A stretch of 64,000 bases of DNA from Fomitopsis serialis (Eukaryota > Basidiomycota > Agaricomycetes > Polyporales > Fomitopsidaceae), in assembly GCF_022376445.1 (NCBI RefSeq), contig NW_025954964.1, forward strand, positions 620,001 to 684,000, in the 5' to 3' direction. The translations under genes and the position numbers were made by a program. Positions within the stretch are counted from its first letter, which is position 1. Each line of letters opens with the position of its first letter. The notes beneath the pieces were generated by a model. That model was not told the DNA's origin. It ran no database searches and worked only from the letters and a program-made list of their open reading frames with translations. Positions 46,437 to 57,456 of the stretch are shown in pieces.

Positions 46437-48124
46437 CTAAACCGGCACATCCTTATGCTTGGGCGATTCCTGGTCGTCCGTCGCGTAATAGCCGTTTGCT
46501 TGGCCGGCATGCAACAAATGGTGCCACCTAGGCGTGTTCTCCTCCGGATTACGGAAGAGAAAGACGGCGCAAATGAAGACGGACTAGCAACTGTATGTAA
46601 GGTTTGCAGCACACATTCATATAATGAAAACGAACCGAGAAGGTGAGCAGCGCCAAGCAGGCGCGAATTCCGACGAAATCTATGATACTTCGTGAACCAA
46701 GGTTTAAAACGTGGTTTGCCTTTAATGCTCACCGATGTCCGCGCCTGTCGAAGTCAACATATCAGGTCAGCATATTGGTCATGTTGAGAGGTATACTCAC
46801 CAAAACCACCCGGCGCACCAGGCATCGTGCCCCGCAATTGGGTGAAAGCATACAGGGTTGTGACCGGTAACACTAAGACCTCGACTCTGACACCTTTCCC
46901 GAGAAACACGCATACGATACAGGCCAAGACAAATGTGATCGTGATCATCCCTGGCAGACATGTCAAATACGTGCAAAGGCAAGAATATGAAATACAACTC
47001 ACATATGCCTATGACGATGATGAGCGCATATATTCTGATGACTTGACCTCGAGTAACCAAATTCTTGACGGTGACGTCATACGCAGCGTCCCCGGAGGTA
47101 TATATGTCGAGTTTAGCATTGTACCCACTGAGGCATATCATAACGTCAGAAGGATACCCCATGTTAGAGCGAAATGCAACTACGTACAAGGCAATTCCTC
47201 TGGTATCACCGAAGTCGATGGGCACAGTTAAGTTGTCGCCTACAGATTGCGCGAAGAACACCAAGAGGGATGTATACCTGACAAAGCATTATATCAGCAA
47301 CTGTCGCCAACACTGAGAGCTGTAAATTGGCTGCAAACCAAGTATACTCACTTATCGAAGGGATAGGACTGAGCCGACCGACTGCCATCGTAGAAGTTCG
47401 TCATGGCAACTTGCGTCCTGAACCGCGGAGAGTTGCGGCGACCATCAGGCCGAGTTGAGTTATAGCTGCTATAGACTACATATCTGTCGCGTTAAAGTGA
47501 ACAGAGGGGCGGGCTTTTCATTGTTTGATCCTGGGTTGTCCCGCAATAGATTCCTAACCACCAGTCAGAGAAAATACAATGATGAGCATTGTTATCGCGA
47601 ATCCAGTCAACCTAGCCTCAATCAATCAACTGTGCATCATACGGTGGTTTGGGCTGAACTCACCGAATGGGCGAACCCTTCAGTAAATATGCGTCCAAGT
47701 TTTGCACCGCCTCGAAGGAACCCACACGTAGAGCCCACCCTACTGCGATGCTGATGCCGACGAGCAACAACACCAAGAAGGTAGTGGCCACAATCCAGTG
47801 ATTCTTCACAAACGTCTGCGACCACTTACGCACGAAGTTCGGGCGCTGCTTGGACGTCGACGTCCGTTTGAAGTAAGATGTTGTGCTGGCCGAAGCTGCC
47901 TTTATTGTAGCGCTTGACGCGCTTGACATCAGAAAGGGCGCGTCCTCAAGCTCGTTGCCCAAATCCGGACGAAGTGACGGAAGCTATGACGGCGCTTGGG
48001 AACGTCGGTCTGAAGAGCTACGAGAGGTACTTCTATCCAGAAGCGGGATAGGCAGCGGATCGCCCCTGGCCGAATAGCTAGGCGTAAGGTCAGTATAGAA
48101 ATCTGGCGTCGAAGGGTGCGCCAT
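46437..48124 (-). pseudogene. DUF4436 membrane protein, copy C, decayed
   Basis: Third paralogue, closest to copy B. From the ATG at 48124 (MAHPSTPDFYTDLTPSYSAR) the frame meets an in-frame TAG at about 47983, inside the segment SDRRSQAPS. After it the homologous frame resumes (DLGNELEDAPFLMSSASS, HWIVATTFLVLLLVGISIAVG). The exon equal to exon 2 of A and B (about 140 bp) is absent: the gap between exons 1 and 3 is about 125 bp against about 250 bp in the others. Exon 3 is two bases short in INATDY (about 47480-47500), giving an early stop. Later exons are well preserved (TRGQVIRIYALIIVIGI, QLRGTMPGAPGGFG, SVFICAVFLFRNPEENTPRW). The two-base deficit alone could be an assembly error, but a nonsense substitution plus a lost exon argue for a pseudogene. 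Confidence 0.8.
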
Positions 48125-49012
48125 CTCGTGTCAGTTCACTAAGAGCAGCGGAAATGCAGAGGGTAATGATCAATGTAGTGAGAGGATGAGAGAGGGATCG
48201 AAAAGTGACCGGGTGGCGACAAGAGGCTGCGGTGCACAACGTACGACCAAGTTCGCATTCCTCATAAGCAAGCCCCATAGACGACCGGCGGCATATGTAC
48301 GCGCGCTGGCGGTTCACGCTGCTCTTCGCAATGACCAACTAAGGACTTCTGTAGTTTGAGCGTTGACAGCACGTACTAGGAATCCTCAGCGACTGGCTGC
48401 CGCTAGCTGCGGTCTATTGCACGCGGTCTGCTTGAAGTTCTTCCTCATAGCCCGTGCGAACGTTGCTCACGAAGAAGTTGGCACCTAGGTCGTTTGAATT
48501 GCAGTGCCATGCAAACGCCCGACTGTGACAAGGTCAGGGAGCTTCCACCGGGAACCGACTGGTATTCGGCGCCAGCATCAGCGGTCGTTGCATGCAGTAG
48601 AACCAATCACTTACCGCACAATGAACATGCGTGGGAGACGGGTCAGAATCTGGGTCGACCCTGTGCCAAAGAAGACGTATGGTGCAGAGCTCCTAGCGTT
48701 GAACTATGGCTATGCACTATCAGGTAAGACTTGTCATTCTCCAACCCACCAAGGAGCACGGACAGGACTCGTGTGTAGGCGTGTCGCGGCAACTTGACAG
48801 CCCTGCGCATCGAGTGGCTGCGATGAACAAAACGCTCATCGCACTGTCTATGTTGCACAGCTGAAACAAATGCGAGAAACGGTCATGTCAAGCATGCGGC
48901 AACCAACTTAACCTGATATACGCAAGACTGCCTCTTAAGACCAGTGTTGTACGATGTAAGAAGATAAGTGCGGCATTCCGAGATCGGTCCGAAGCAACGT
49001 TAACAACGCTCA
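48125..49012. other. Region upstream of DUF4436 copy C
   Basis: About 0.9 kb between the copy C start and the PINX1 stop. It includes the duplicated segment 48558-48760. No gene recognised. Confidence 0.45.
48558..48760. repeat. Upstream repeat, copy C version
   Basis: Partner of 45799-46010, in the same orientation and at a similar distance from the gene start. Confidence 0.85.
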
Positions 49013-50663
49013 CTATTGCGATGCATCCTCTGCTTCGCGCTTCTTCTTCCGTTTCCTCGACTTCTCCTCCACCACCGCCACGCCGCCCGACTGGTCCGCA
49101 GTCTCATTTTTTTTCGTCCTGCGCTTCTGCGTCTTTGGCTCCTGATTCTGCGCGCCTCCATCCGCGGATGTCGGCGCAATCTGTGATAGTTTGTCCTTCT
49201 TGACCACAGAAGGCGAGAAGCCTTCATCGGAGTCGTGCTTGGTCCCCAGAGAATCACCTACCCCTTCCTCCCTGTGTTTCCGCTTCTTGGACTTCCGCGT
49301 GGACGGCGAATGCTCGTTGCCTAGAGGTTGTTCATTCTTCTCCGTCCCCTCCTCTTCCACCTGAGTCGCGGACTGCACGAACGACATCGCGGACATGGAC
49401 ACCGCTAGCTTCGACGAGCCAAGTCCGCCTCTGGGGCGGTCATCGTAGTCTTCCACTTCCACCGTCTCCACGCGCAGCCTCGAGGCCCCCAGTCCCAACC
49501 CGCCTCTCGGACGCTCGTCGTAGTCGTCGCTCGTCGGCATCTCCGCCGAAGCGGGAGTCGAAGAATCAGACGCGCGGTTAGACTTTGCCGCGAGCTTGTC
49601 GCGGAAGTAGTCCATGACGCTCTTGTTCGAAGTCGTCAGGTCTTGCATTTTAAGCGCGGCGGGACCGGACGCCGGGGTATCTAGAGCGGAGGAAGACGCG
49701 GAGGGGTCCGGCGAATCTGAAAGAGAGGGTGTGGGGACGGACGATGAGGGGACACCGAGAATCTCAGCAATGGCAGTCGCAGATTTGGACGCCATTCCCT
49801 TCATTGCAATGTGACGCGCGCGATGTGCACGAACACTGTAGAGCGATAGTCAGTGATGATCCGGGGGAACGTATGATGATGGCAGGCAGCTAGTATTGAT
49901 AGATGAAAGGTCACATACGGGCGTGGTACAATGACCGGTGCCCTCGCGGCTACCGTGGTTTCCGATACCACGTTGATCGTTGCGCTCTTCGTCTCCGATG
50001 AAGGAGCACCTTCATCGTCGCTGGATTTGCACTTGCGTTTTTTCTCCTTGCTTTCCTGGCTGCGGGCTCTTCCTCCCTCGTCTTTCCCTTCTTGTCCCGC
50101 TTCTCCTTTTCTCCTTTTTCTTTCTCTGCGCCTCCTCCTCGCTGCCCACTACCTCTTCGGCGTCCTCCTTCAGATCATGCTTTCTCTTCTTGCTCTTCCG
50201 CGGCTTCTCCCCTGCTCCTTCTCCTCACCCTCCTCTTCCGCCGCCCGCACGTTCTCCTCAGCCGGCGCAGTAGGCTTTACGAAACCATCAATCTTCGGAA
50301 CGTCCGCCGCACCCTCCTCCTGCCCCGCAGCCGCATTCAATCTGCGTAAGAGGTTTTCAAAGTCCTTGCCCTGCTTCCACGCCGTCCCGTCCTGGTTGTT
50401 CTTGTGGTCCGCGCCGATACCGAGCATGTCAAGCTTCTGGTAGACGGAGATGTGGTTGGTGCGCCCCTCGCCGGACGCACCGAGGCCCGAGCCTGAGGCC
50501 CAGCCAAACTTTTCGAGGTATGCGCTGCCGAACTTGCTGGCATCTGCGCGCGGAGTGAGATTTCACGCCCCAGCATCGGTGAGACTACGCACGCACCGTT
50601 TGCCCATGTGAGGTTCCTTGGATCAGCGCCAATGCGCTGCTTGTTTTCGCCTGAGAGACCCAT
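49013..50663 (-). CDS. PXR1: PINX1/Pxr1-like G-patch protein, frameshifted here
   Basis: Nucleolar G-patch protein that activates the Prp43 helicase in rRNA maturation and, as PINX1, can inhibit telomerase. The start at 50663 gives MGLSGENKQRIGADPRNLTW. The G-patch exon reads FGSAYLEKFGWASGSGLGASGEGR in two spans, then KLDMLGIGAD, GTAWKQGKDFENLLRRLN. A Lys/Glu-rich middle follows. After an intron (about 49836-49918) comes RAHRARHIAMKGMASKSATAIAEILGV, a family hallmark spread over the junction, and a basic tail with RKSKKRKHREE. Three one-base losses break the middle: CCCC at 50209-50212, TTTT at 50107-50110 and TTTTTT at 50038-50043 (plus strand). Each is in a homopolymer, and lengthening each by one base restores a continuous Lys/Glu-rich frame. 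Confidence 0.9.
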
Positions 50664-51267
50664 CGCAAGTTATGCTATTGTAGCAGAGCCCGTGCTATCC
50701 GGGTACGCTATATGCGTGCGAAGTCAAAACACTGCTTACGAGCCAGAGACGAAAGATCTCACCGTTGAGCACGAGACTCAGAGTCTTCGTTGCGCAGTAA
50801 AAATGTACGAGATAACTTGGCGATGGTCGATAGCAAGGCGGACAGCCAGCTGTGTTGCTGCTGAAAGCGTTGAACGGCCGGTGTAGACTGCAAGCCAGAT
50901 TCCATCTCACGGCGCGCAAACTGAGCGATCATGAGCGCTCCGAGAATCCCGGGCGTCTCGCGCTCGCCGTCACTGTTCCAGGGCAGTGGCTGGCAGTGGT
51001 CGTCTTCAGCAAACCCTGTCAGCATTGTCTACGATCACATCTTCGCGCGCTGTGCTCTATCCACACAGTAGTGCATAGGGCGCCGTGCCGTATATCGATA
51101 TAAACACCCCGGAATCGTCTGGAACGTGAAGGTCATCCCCACCGGGACCGCTCGAGCCAAACCAGCCGGCGTTGCCAGTTCGTAGTCTGTACCGTTACGC
51201 TGAGCGCTCTGTAGCACTTCTGCGCCCGTACGCTCAGAGAGATCTCAAGTTGACAGCTATCAGTACA
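50664..51267. promoter_or_regulatory. Divergent intergenic region, PINX1 / AlkB-like gene
   Basis: About 0.6 kb holding both promoters. No specific element recognised. Confidence 0.35.
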
Positions 51268-52263
51268 ATGCCTTCTGAGCGGAGCGTTCTCGAGACTGGA
51301 GAGGTCATTGGGGAAGGCGATTCCTTCCTCGTCGACGACTTTCTTCCGTCTGAATTGTCAGAACATGCTTTCGGCCGTGTGCGAGACGAAGTGCAATGGC
51401 ATCGAATGGTCCACAGAGGTGCGCATCTCTACCTGACCATCACTCCGTAGGAAGCCATCGACTCATACTCGCACAGGCGGCGAGGTCCCGCGACTTGTCG
51501 CAGTGCAAGGTTCGGTGAGCGAAGATGGCAGGTACGACAGGCCAAGCACGTTGCATTCGAACCAATTCTGAGGACATGTCAGTTGTCCGATCTACCGCCA
51601 CCCAGCAGACGAGTCTCCGCCCCTCCTCCCCTTCTCACCCACAGTCGAGCTCATCCGACAGCACGTCGAACAGACCCTCCGCCACCCCGTGAACCACGTC
51701 CTGATCCAGCACTACCGCACAGGCGCAGACTATATCTCCGAGCACTCCGACAAGACGTCGACATCGTCCGCGGTCCAAGATCGTCAACGTCAGTCTCGGC
51801 GCACGCCGCGTCATGACCCTGCGCACAAAGAAGGATGCCCAGCGCGCACCCCCGCCGCTGCCCAGACACGCCCTCCGCGCGGTGCAGCGCATCCCGCTCC
51901 CCACAACTCGATGTTCGTCTTGGGCCTCGAGACGAACATGCGCTGGCTGCACGGGATCCGCACCGACAAGCGGCCGGAGAAGACCAAGTCGGCGGAGGAG
52001 CGTTTCGCGAACGGGGAGCGCATCAGCCTGACGTTCCGCCACATCGGCACCTTCCTGTCACCCGGGGAGACGCACATATACGGACAGGGCGCACGCGGAA
52101 GACGCGTGAGGACGCGCGACCGGTGGCGCACGGCGGGAGTGAGGCGCAGGCGCTAATCGACGCCTTTGGGAAAGAGAACCACTCGAGTGAGTTTGATTGG
52201 GACGCGGCTTACGGGGCGGGATCGGACGTGTTCCACTTCAGTGAACGTACAGATGCTTTGTGA
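51268..52263 (+). CDS. AlkB-like Fe(II)/2-oxoglutarate dioxygenase, frameshifted here
   Basis: Oxidative dealkylase fold. Substrate (nucleic acid or protein) unknown. The start at 51268 gives MPSERSVLETGEVIGEGDSF and LVDDFLPSELSEHAFGRV. Exons then give GEVPRLVAVQGS and CPIYRHPADESPPLLPFSP. The core contains LIQHYRTGADYISEHSDKT, whose H-x-D ligates iron, then VNVSLGARRVMTLR, MRWLHGIR with the distal His, and RISLTFR, the 2-oxoglutarate-binding R-x-x-x-T-x-R motif. The tail EAQALIDAFGKENHSSEFDW and DVFHFSERTDAL is shared by fungal members. About four single bases are missing: near 51757, at GG 51772-51773, at CCCC 51899-51902 and near 52094. The caleosin gene follows about 170 bp downstream on the same strand. 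Confidence 0.85.
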
Positions 52264-52429
52264 TGTCCGTCGCGGTGTGAATGGACAGAGTGCGTGGTGA
52301 AGGGGTGAAGAGTCTTGTCGCGGCGGTGTGTCCTCGAGTGCGCGACGTGTTCAAACCTCCAACCACGACTCACTTGTCCGCAACATCGCGTACTCTCATC
52401 TCTTCTGCATGCGCCCTCAGCTCTCTATC

Positions 52430-53314
52430 ATGCTCGAAAGCAAGGATATCGCGGTGCAGACTTGCATCAGGCAGGTTCCAGTGACATACGAAAGGCTTCC
52501 CTACGACCCTTCCTCAGAGGAGAATGCGATCCTGAAGAATCCCGGTATGCCAACCACCGGGTCATTGGTTCTGATTCCACGCTCTAATACATCTATGGGC
52601 AGGCACCGCACGCGCAAATCTCGCGCCTTCTCTCGAGTGCCCCCACGGTACCCAGAGCAGCGGCTGGGCGGACAAACACAGCGGGCACACCGTACTGCAG
52701 CAGCACTGCGCCTACTTCGACCCTGACGGAGATAACATCGTCTGGCCGCACGACACGTACCACGGGTTCCGCAACTGGGATTCAACCTCTTCCTGACTCT
52801 GTTCTCCGTCTTCATCATACATTTCAACTTCTCCTACCCGACCTGTCCGGGCTATCTGCCGGATCCTTTCTTCCGCGTCTACCTCGCGAACATCCACAAG
52901 ACCAAACATGGAAGCGACACGGGCACGTACGATAACGAGGGACGCTTCATCCCCAGAAGTGCGTGGTTCCCAGCTAGGTGGCACGAAGCAGAGCTGACGG
53001 CCTATCAGGTTCGAGGACATGTTCGCAAAGTACGGCGACAAGGACGGGCTGGGGAAATGGGATATACTTGAGCTGATGAGCGGTCAGCGCGTCTTGTTCG
53101 ACCTTTTCGGTACATGCGGTGCCCTTTCGAGTGTGCGTATCGCTCTCCTTGTCTATGCTCTGTATGCTCACACAGACGTGCAGGGCTGTCGCTGTACCTG
53201 CTCCTGTGGCCGGCCGACGGAATCGTGAGGAAGGAGGACTTGAGGCGTGTCTACGACGGAAGCATCTTCTCCGAGTTGTCTCTGCGGCGCTCTGGCAAGG
53301 CGAAAGCCGTCTGA
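52430..53314 (+). CDS. Caleosin (EF-hand lipid-droplet peroxygenase)
   Basis: Heme-dependent peroxygenase of lipid droplets and ER, using fatty acid hydroperoxides. The start at 52430 gives MLESKDIAVQTCIRQVP. Exon 2 carries TVLQQHCAYFDPDGDNIVW: a heme-ligand His region and an EF-hand D-x-D-x-D loop. Then come a membrane stretch (LFLTLFSVFIIHFNFSYP) and the proline knot PTCPGYLPDPFF. IHKTKHGSDTGTYDNEGRF, FEDMFAKYGDKDGL, LMSGQRVLFDLFG, SLYLLLWPADGI and VRKEDLRRVYDGSIF complete the family pattern. The last junction is G/gtacat...gtgcag/GG. One base is missing near 52774 (GCAACTGGG). The protein ends within a basic tail (RRSGKAKAV). A start at 52328 is possible. Confidence 0.92.
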
Positions 53315-53761
53315 ATGTACCAGCGCTACATGTCCTCGGACCGGTTCACTGTGACGGTTATGTAATCCGCCCTCGAGCCTGTACCGTTCAAAGCAACACA
53401 GGTTCCGTCGACGTGCCATGAGGCACCACGACGTCAATTTGAATATATATCCAATTCCGACTGAGCCATCCACCCGAACGCTGGTGCTGAGCCCGAAAAG
53501 GCAGGTGCTGTCGATCCGCCGTGGTTGAGTGCGTCATGACTGCGCCCGCACACGACGAGGCTCGTCATCCCGCCAAGCAGTCGGGATGTACTTATGACGG
53601 ACGCACGCCTGCGCACCACCCAACTGGGCGTCCATGCTTTTCAGGCTAGCGTCGCTCGTCCTGCTCACCTCCACCCGCCCCACTCTCCCTCGCGCCAACG
53701 CGTGTCTCTCGTCTCTCGTCAGAAACCGCCACCTGGTACCGTATCCACACCATCACAGGCC
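53315..53761. other. Intergenic region, caleosin / SDR
   Basis: About 0.45 kb between two plus-strand genes. It contains a pyrimidine-rich leader just before the SDR start. No gene recognised. Confidence 0.4.
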
Positions 53762-54902
53762 ATGCAGACCATCATCAACAAGGTCACCGGTAATGACGCG
53801 AATAACATCAGCGGCTTCGACCAGGAGGATGTCCCCGAGCTGAAGGGCCGGGTATGCGTCTGTCTTCGCTCAGTCCCAACATGTACTGAGCTTGCGTACA
53901 GACCGTAGTCGTAACCGGCGGGACTGTCGGCATCGGCTTCGAAGTCGCCAAAGCCCTCGCGCTCGCAGGGGCCCGTGTCCGTCTCCTGTCGCGCAGGAGC
54001 GAGAACGCAGAGGAGGCCATCGCGAAAATCAAGTCTGACGCCGACCCGCACGGGCCCATCGTCGACGTCACCTTCACGCCGTGCGACCTGGGCAGCCTCG
54101 AGAACGTCAAGCAAGTCGGAGACCGCATCCGAGAGCAAGAGGAGCGACTCGACCTCGTAAGGCCACCCGCTAGTCAGTAGTCCGCGTACTTGCACTAACA
54201 ACCCCACAGCTCATCCTCGACGCAGGCGTCGGCGTGAACAAATACGACGTCTCCGCAGACGGCATCGACCGCCACTTCGCCGTGAACCACCTCGGGCACT
54301 ACTACCTCACCAACCGCGTCCTCCCCCTCCTGCGCCGCACCGCCGAGCTCCCCGGCGCGCCCGCCCCGCGGATCGTCGTCGTCTCCTCCGAGCTGCACCG
54401 CGCGCTCGCGACCACGGTCAAGTTCGCGTCCCTCGACGAGATCAACACGGACCTCGGCGCGAACGGGCTGTACGCGCGCAGCAAGCTCGCGAACATCCTC
54501 TTCGTCAAGTACGGCCTCGTCGAGCGCGTCCTCCGCCCGACAGGCTCCAGGATCGTCGCCATCGCGACGCACCCCGGCGCGGTGCACACGACGCAGCAGG
54601 ACCAGTTCAAGGACACGTTCGGCACCGTTGTGGGGACGATGATGAAGCATCTCACCATCCCGTTCATGCGCAACCCGGAGCAGGGCAGCCTGAGCACGCT
54701 GTGGGCAGCGACGAGCGAGGAGGTCGACGAAGACCCTGCGAAATGGAACGGGCACTACATCACTGACCCGGGTCAACTGAGCGAGGAGAGCAGGGCTGCA
54801 CAGTCGTCTGAGCTGGGAAAGAATCTGTGGGGTATCAGCGAGCTCCTAGTGAGGAAGAAATTAGGGAGCGACGCTCTGCTTCCCTGGGACGAGCGCATGT
54901 AG
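53762..54902 (+). CDS. Short-chain dehydrogenase/reductase, retinol-dehydrogenase-like
   Basis: NAD(P)-dependent oxidoreductase of unknown substrate. Three exons: 53762-53850, 53903-54156 and 54210-54902, with splice ends estimated to within a few bases. The Rossmann motif is VTGGTVGIGFEVAKALA. The Arg-rich loop after it (RVRLLSRRSE) suggests NADP. The usual NAG motif is LDAGVG, with Asp replacing Asn. NHLGHYYLTNRVLP, catalytic Ser in VVVSSELHR, and Y-x-x-x-K in LYARSKLAN are present. THPGAVHT is the common PG motif. About 345 residues, full length. The start ATG is preceded by a good CT-rich leader. No frameshift. Confidence 0.92.
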
Positions 54903-55237
54903 TAAGATGAACGAACGACACGTTCAAAAGGAAAGAGGAAAGACCAAAGTGGACTCATGGACTTCACCTGTAGCATATTGTGAACCCCACTGTAATAATG
55001 AGCACCTACATGACACGGATAGAAACATTCCATGCCATGAACATATTGCTCTGGTACTGGACAGTCCGGGCAAGACAGGGCACACAATGATACAATGGGT
55101 GTTCATATGCAGAGCGCTGCATGAATTTTGATGCTACAGGAAGCAAGAGCCGACAACACATAAACAGCACAACAGCGCCCCCCATCCGCTCGATACGCCC
55201 GACCTCAGAGACGCACAACTCAGCGTGAAGGAGTAGG
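54903..55237. other. Convergent 3' intergenic region
   Basis: About 0.33 kb between the SDR (+) and RACK1 (-) stops. Only 3' untranslated sequence is expected. Confidence 0.4.
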
Positions 55238-56463
55238 TTATGAGACAACGGTCCAGACACGGACGAGGTCGTCGGTGAAGCCACCGAAGAGCGTCTGGCC
55301 GTCCGCTGACCATGCGATGGAGACACACTCAGGTGCCGCGAGTTGGCGCTCTGGGCGAAGTCAGGGATGAGCTCGTCGACGATCGACCTGTGTATTCATC
55401 ATCGGTGACCAGACGCAAAAAAATAGCGTGAACGCACTTGCTCTCAAGGTCGAAGATCTTGATGCAGGTCGCGGTCGCCGCGCAGAGCCAGTACGGTTGG
55501 GCGAGAAGACGAGGGCGTTGACGATGTCGCCCGCCTCGAGCGAGTAGAGGTGCTTGCCCTCGTTGAGGTCCCAGAGCATGGTGATGCCGTCCTTGCCGCC
55601 GGACGCCGCCAGCGAACCGTCGGGCGAGACAGAGATGGTGTTGATGTAGCCAGTGTGGCCGTAGTGGTTGGTCTTGAGCTTGAACTTCGAAAGCTCCCAG
55701 ACCTGAAGATAAGTCAGTACGTAGTTTCGACACAGTCGAATGACGCGAGTGGCAACATGAGAAAAAGGTCAGAGATCTTGGTGATTTTGTGTGGTCTCAT
55801 TGGGCGGACCCTCTGAAGTAGCAAATATGTTGTAACATCATACCGAAAAGCAGAAGCAGAAACGGCACGACACCAGAAAGCATGCTCACCTTGACCACCT
55901 TGTCCCAACCGCAGGAGACAATGACGGGGTTCAAGCGTTAGGGCTAAAGCGCACGCACGATACCCACTCGGTGTGGCCGTCCTCCTTGATATCGTACTTG
56001 CACTCGCCAAGCGTGTTCCAGAGCTTGATCGACCGGTCGCGCGAGCCGGAGACAATCTGCCGGTTGTCAGCGCTGAAGCTGACGGAGAGGACGTCGGAGG
56101 TGTGGCCGACGAAGCGGCGCGTCGTGAGGCCGGTTTGAGGTCCCAAGACGGAGTGTGTGATCCCACGAGGAGGAGAGGGCGAACTGGCCGTCGGAGGAGA
56201 TGACGACGTCCGAGACGAAGTGGTTGTGGCCGTGGAGGATGCGCTTGGGGAAGCCGTACTGGTCCTCGTCACGGGTCAATGACCAGACGATGATTGTCTT
56301 GTCTATGTGCACGATCAGCCCACAGGTTCGTGGCACGCAGAGTGGCAGCACACTTACCACGGGAGGCAGTAAGAATCATGTCGGGGTTCTCCGACGAGGT
56401 GGCGATGGCGGTGACCCAGCCCTTGTGGCCGGGCATAGACCCGAGATAGCGCAGGGACTCCAT
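55238..56463 (-). CDS. cpc2: RACK1/Cpc2 ribosome-associated WD40 protein, frameshifted here
   Basis: Seven-bladed propeller of the 40S subunit, signalling and translation control (yeast Asc1). The start at 56463 gives [20 protein letters not shown]. Blades are recognisable by [138 protein letters not shown] and the terminal VRVWTVVS. About five single-base losses break it: at TTT 56134-56136 and nearby CCCAA 56142-56146, near 55932, near 55493 and near 55344. All lie at short runs or GC-rich spots. The protein is among the best conserved in eukaryotes and normally essential for fitness, so real decay is unlikely. Confidence 0.93.
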
Positions 56464-57456
56464 GGTGGTATGTGCGAGAGGCTCGTGAGGCGTCGGCGTC
56501 GTTCTCGGGCTGCTCTTCGCTGCTGCGATATTCCTCGGTCAACGCGAGAAGCGCGTGACAGCCACCGTGACTGGTACTATACAGTCCGGCAGCGGCCGAG
56601 AGTTCCGGCGCTTCCCCTGCATGACTTCAACGTGGCGCCCACTTCGACGCGCTGGCCAAGCTGGCTGACCTGCTCTTGAGTCTCGTTCCGCTGTTCATGG
56701 CAGCCCTTGGTTCACTCACCGCAGAGGAAAGGAAGTGCTGTCCATTGGTTGACCTCGGGACATTCAACAGATCTCAGTATCACAACTGGTTCGTGTTGCG
56801 TTGTTGAAGCCTTACTTGCGCTTGCTTTCTGAATCCCTTCTTCTATGATGTATAAACCTTATATTTGCTACTTCAGAGAGCTTCGGCTCTATGAGATGAT
56901 TTTATCCACCAAGATCTCTGACTTGTTCCAATATATGTGTCTTATCGTATCTCCTTCTGGAACTAACCTCTTCTCCTTGTTTAGTGAGTCTCAACTTGCA
57001 CGAACCTTGCATCCCTTTCGCGTGGAATCATCATACGGTATTCCTCAGAGTGGAAGGCCGAGGTATAGATGTTGAAAGGGGTTTCATGGGCGGAATCGTA
57101 CGCACCCCTTGGCCATTGTACATACTACATTGTTGTTCACATTATGAAGACATCGTCGACGCGTCGCGATCCGCATACTTGTGCGATGGTATTGTCCATG
57201 CGGTCGGGTTTGATTGCCTTCGAGGTATCGAGACACGTCCAGGGCCCGGTAGTGCGACACGGTCACTGTCCGACACGTCCTTCTGTCGCGGTCACGTGCA
57301 TCGCGATATAATAGCGTTTGACTCTGCCATGCCAGCGAGCCCAAGGCGGGGCCATTCGAGCTCGCTACTGTCACTCAAGCCAGTGAATTGTCGCCTCCAC
57401 TGCCTTGATTATCCCCTGGGCGGTATATACATAGCGCTTCTGCCGCGTCGAGGATC
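56464..57456. promoter_or_regulatory. Divergent intergenic region, RACK1 / nucleoside hydrolase
   Basis: About 1 kb with no recognised gene. It holds both promoters. AT-rich around 56830-56950. Confidence 0.4.
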
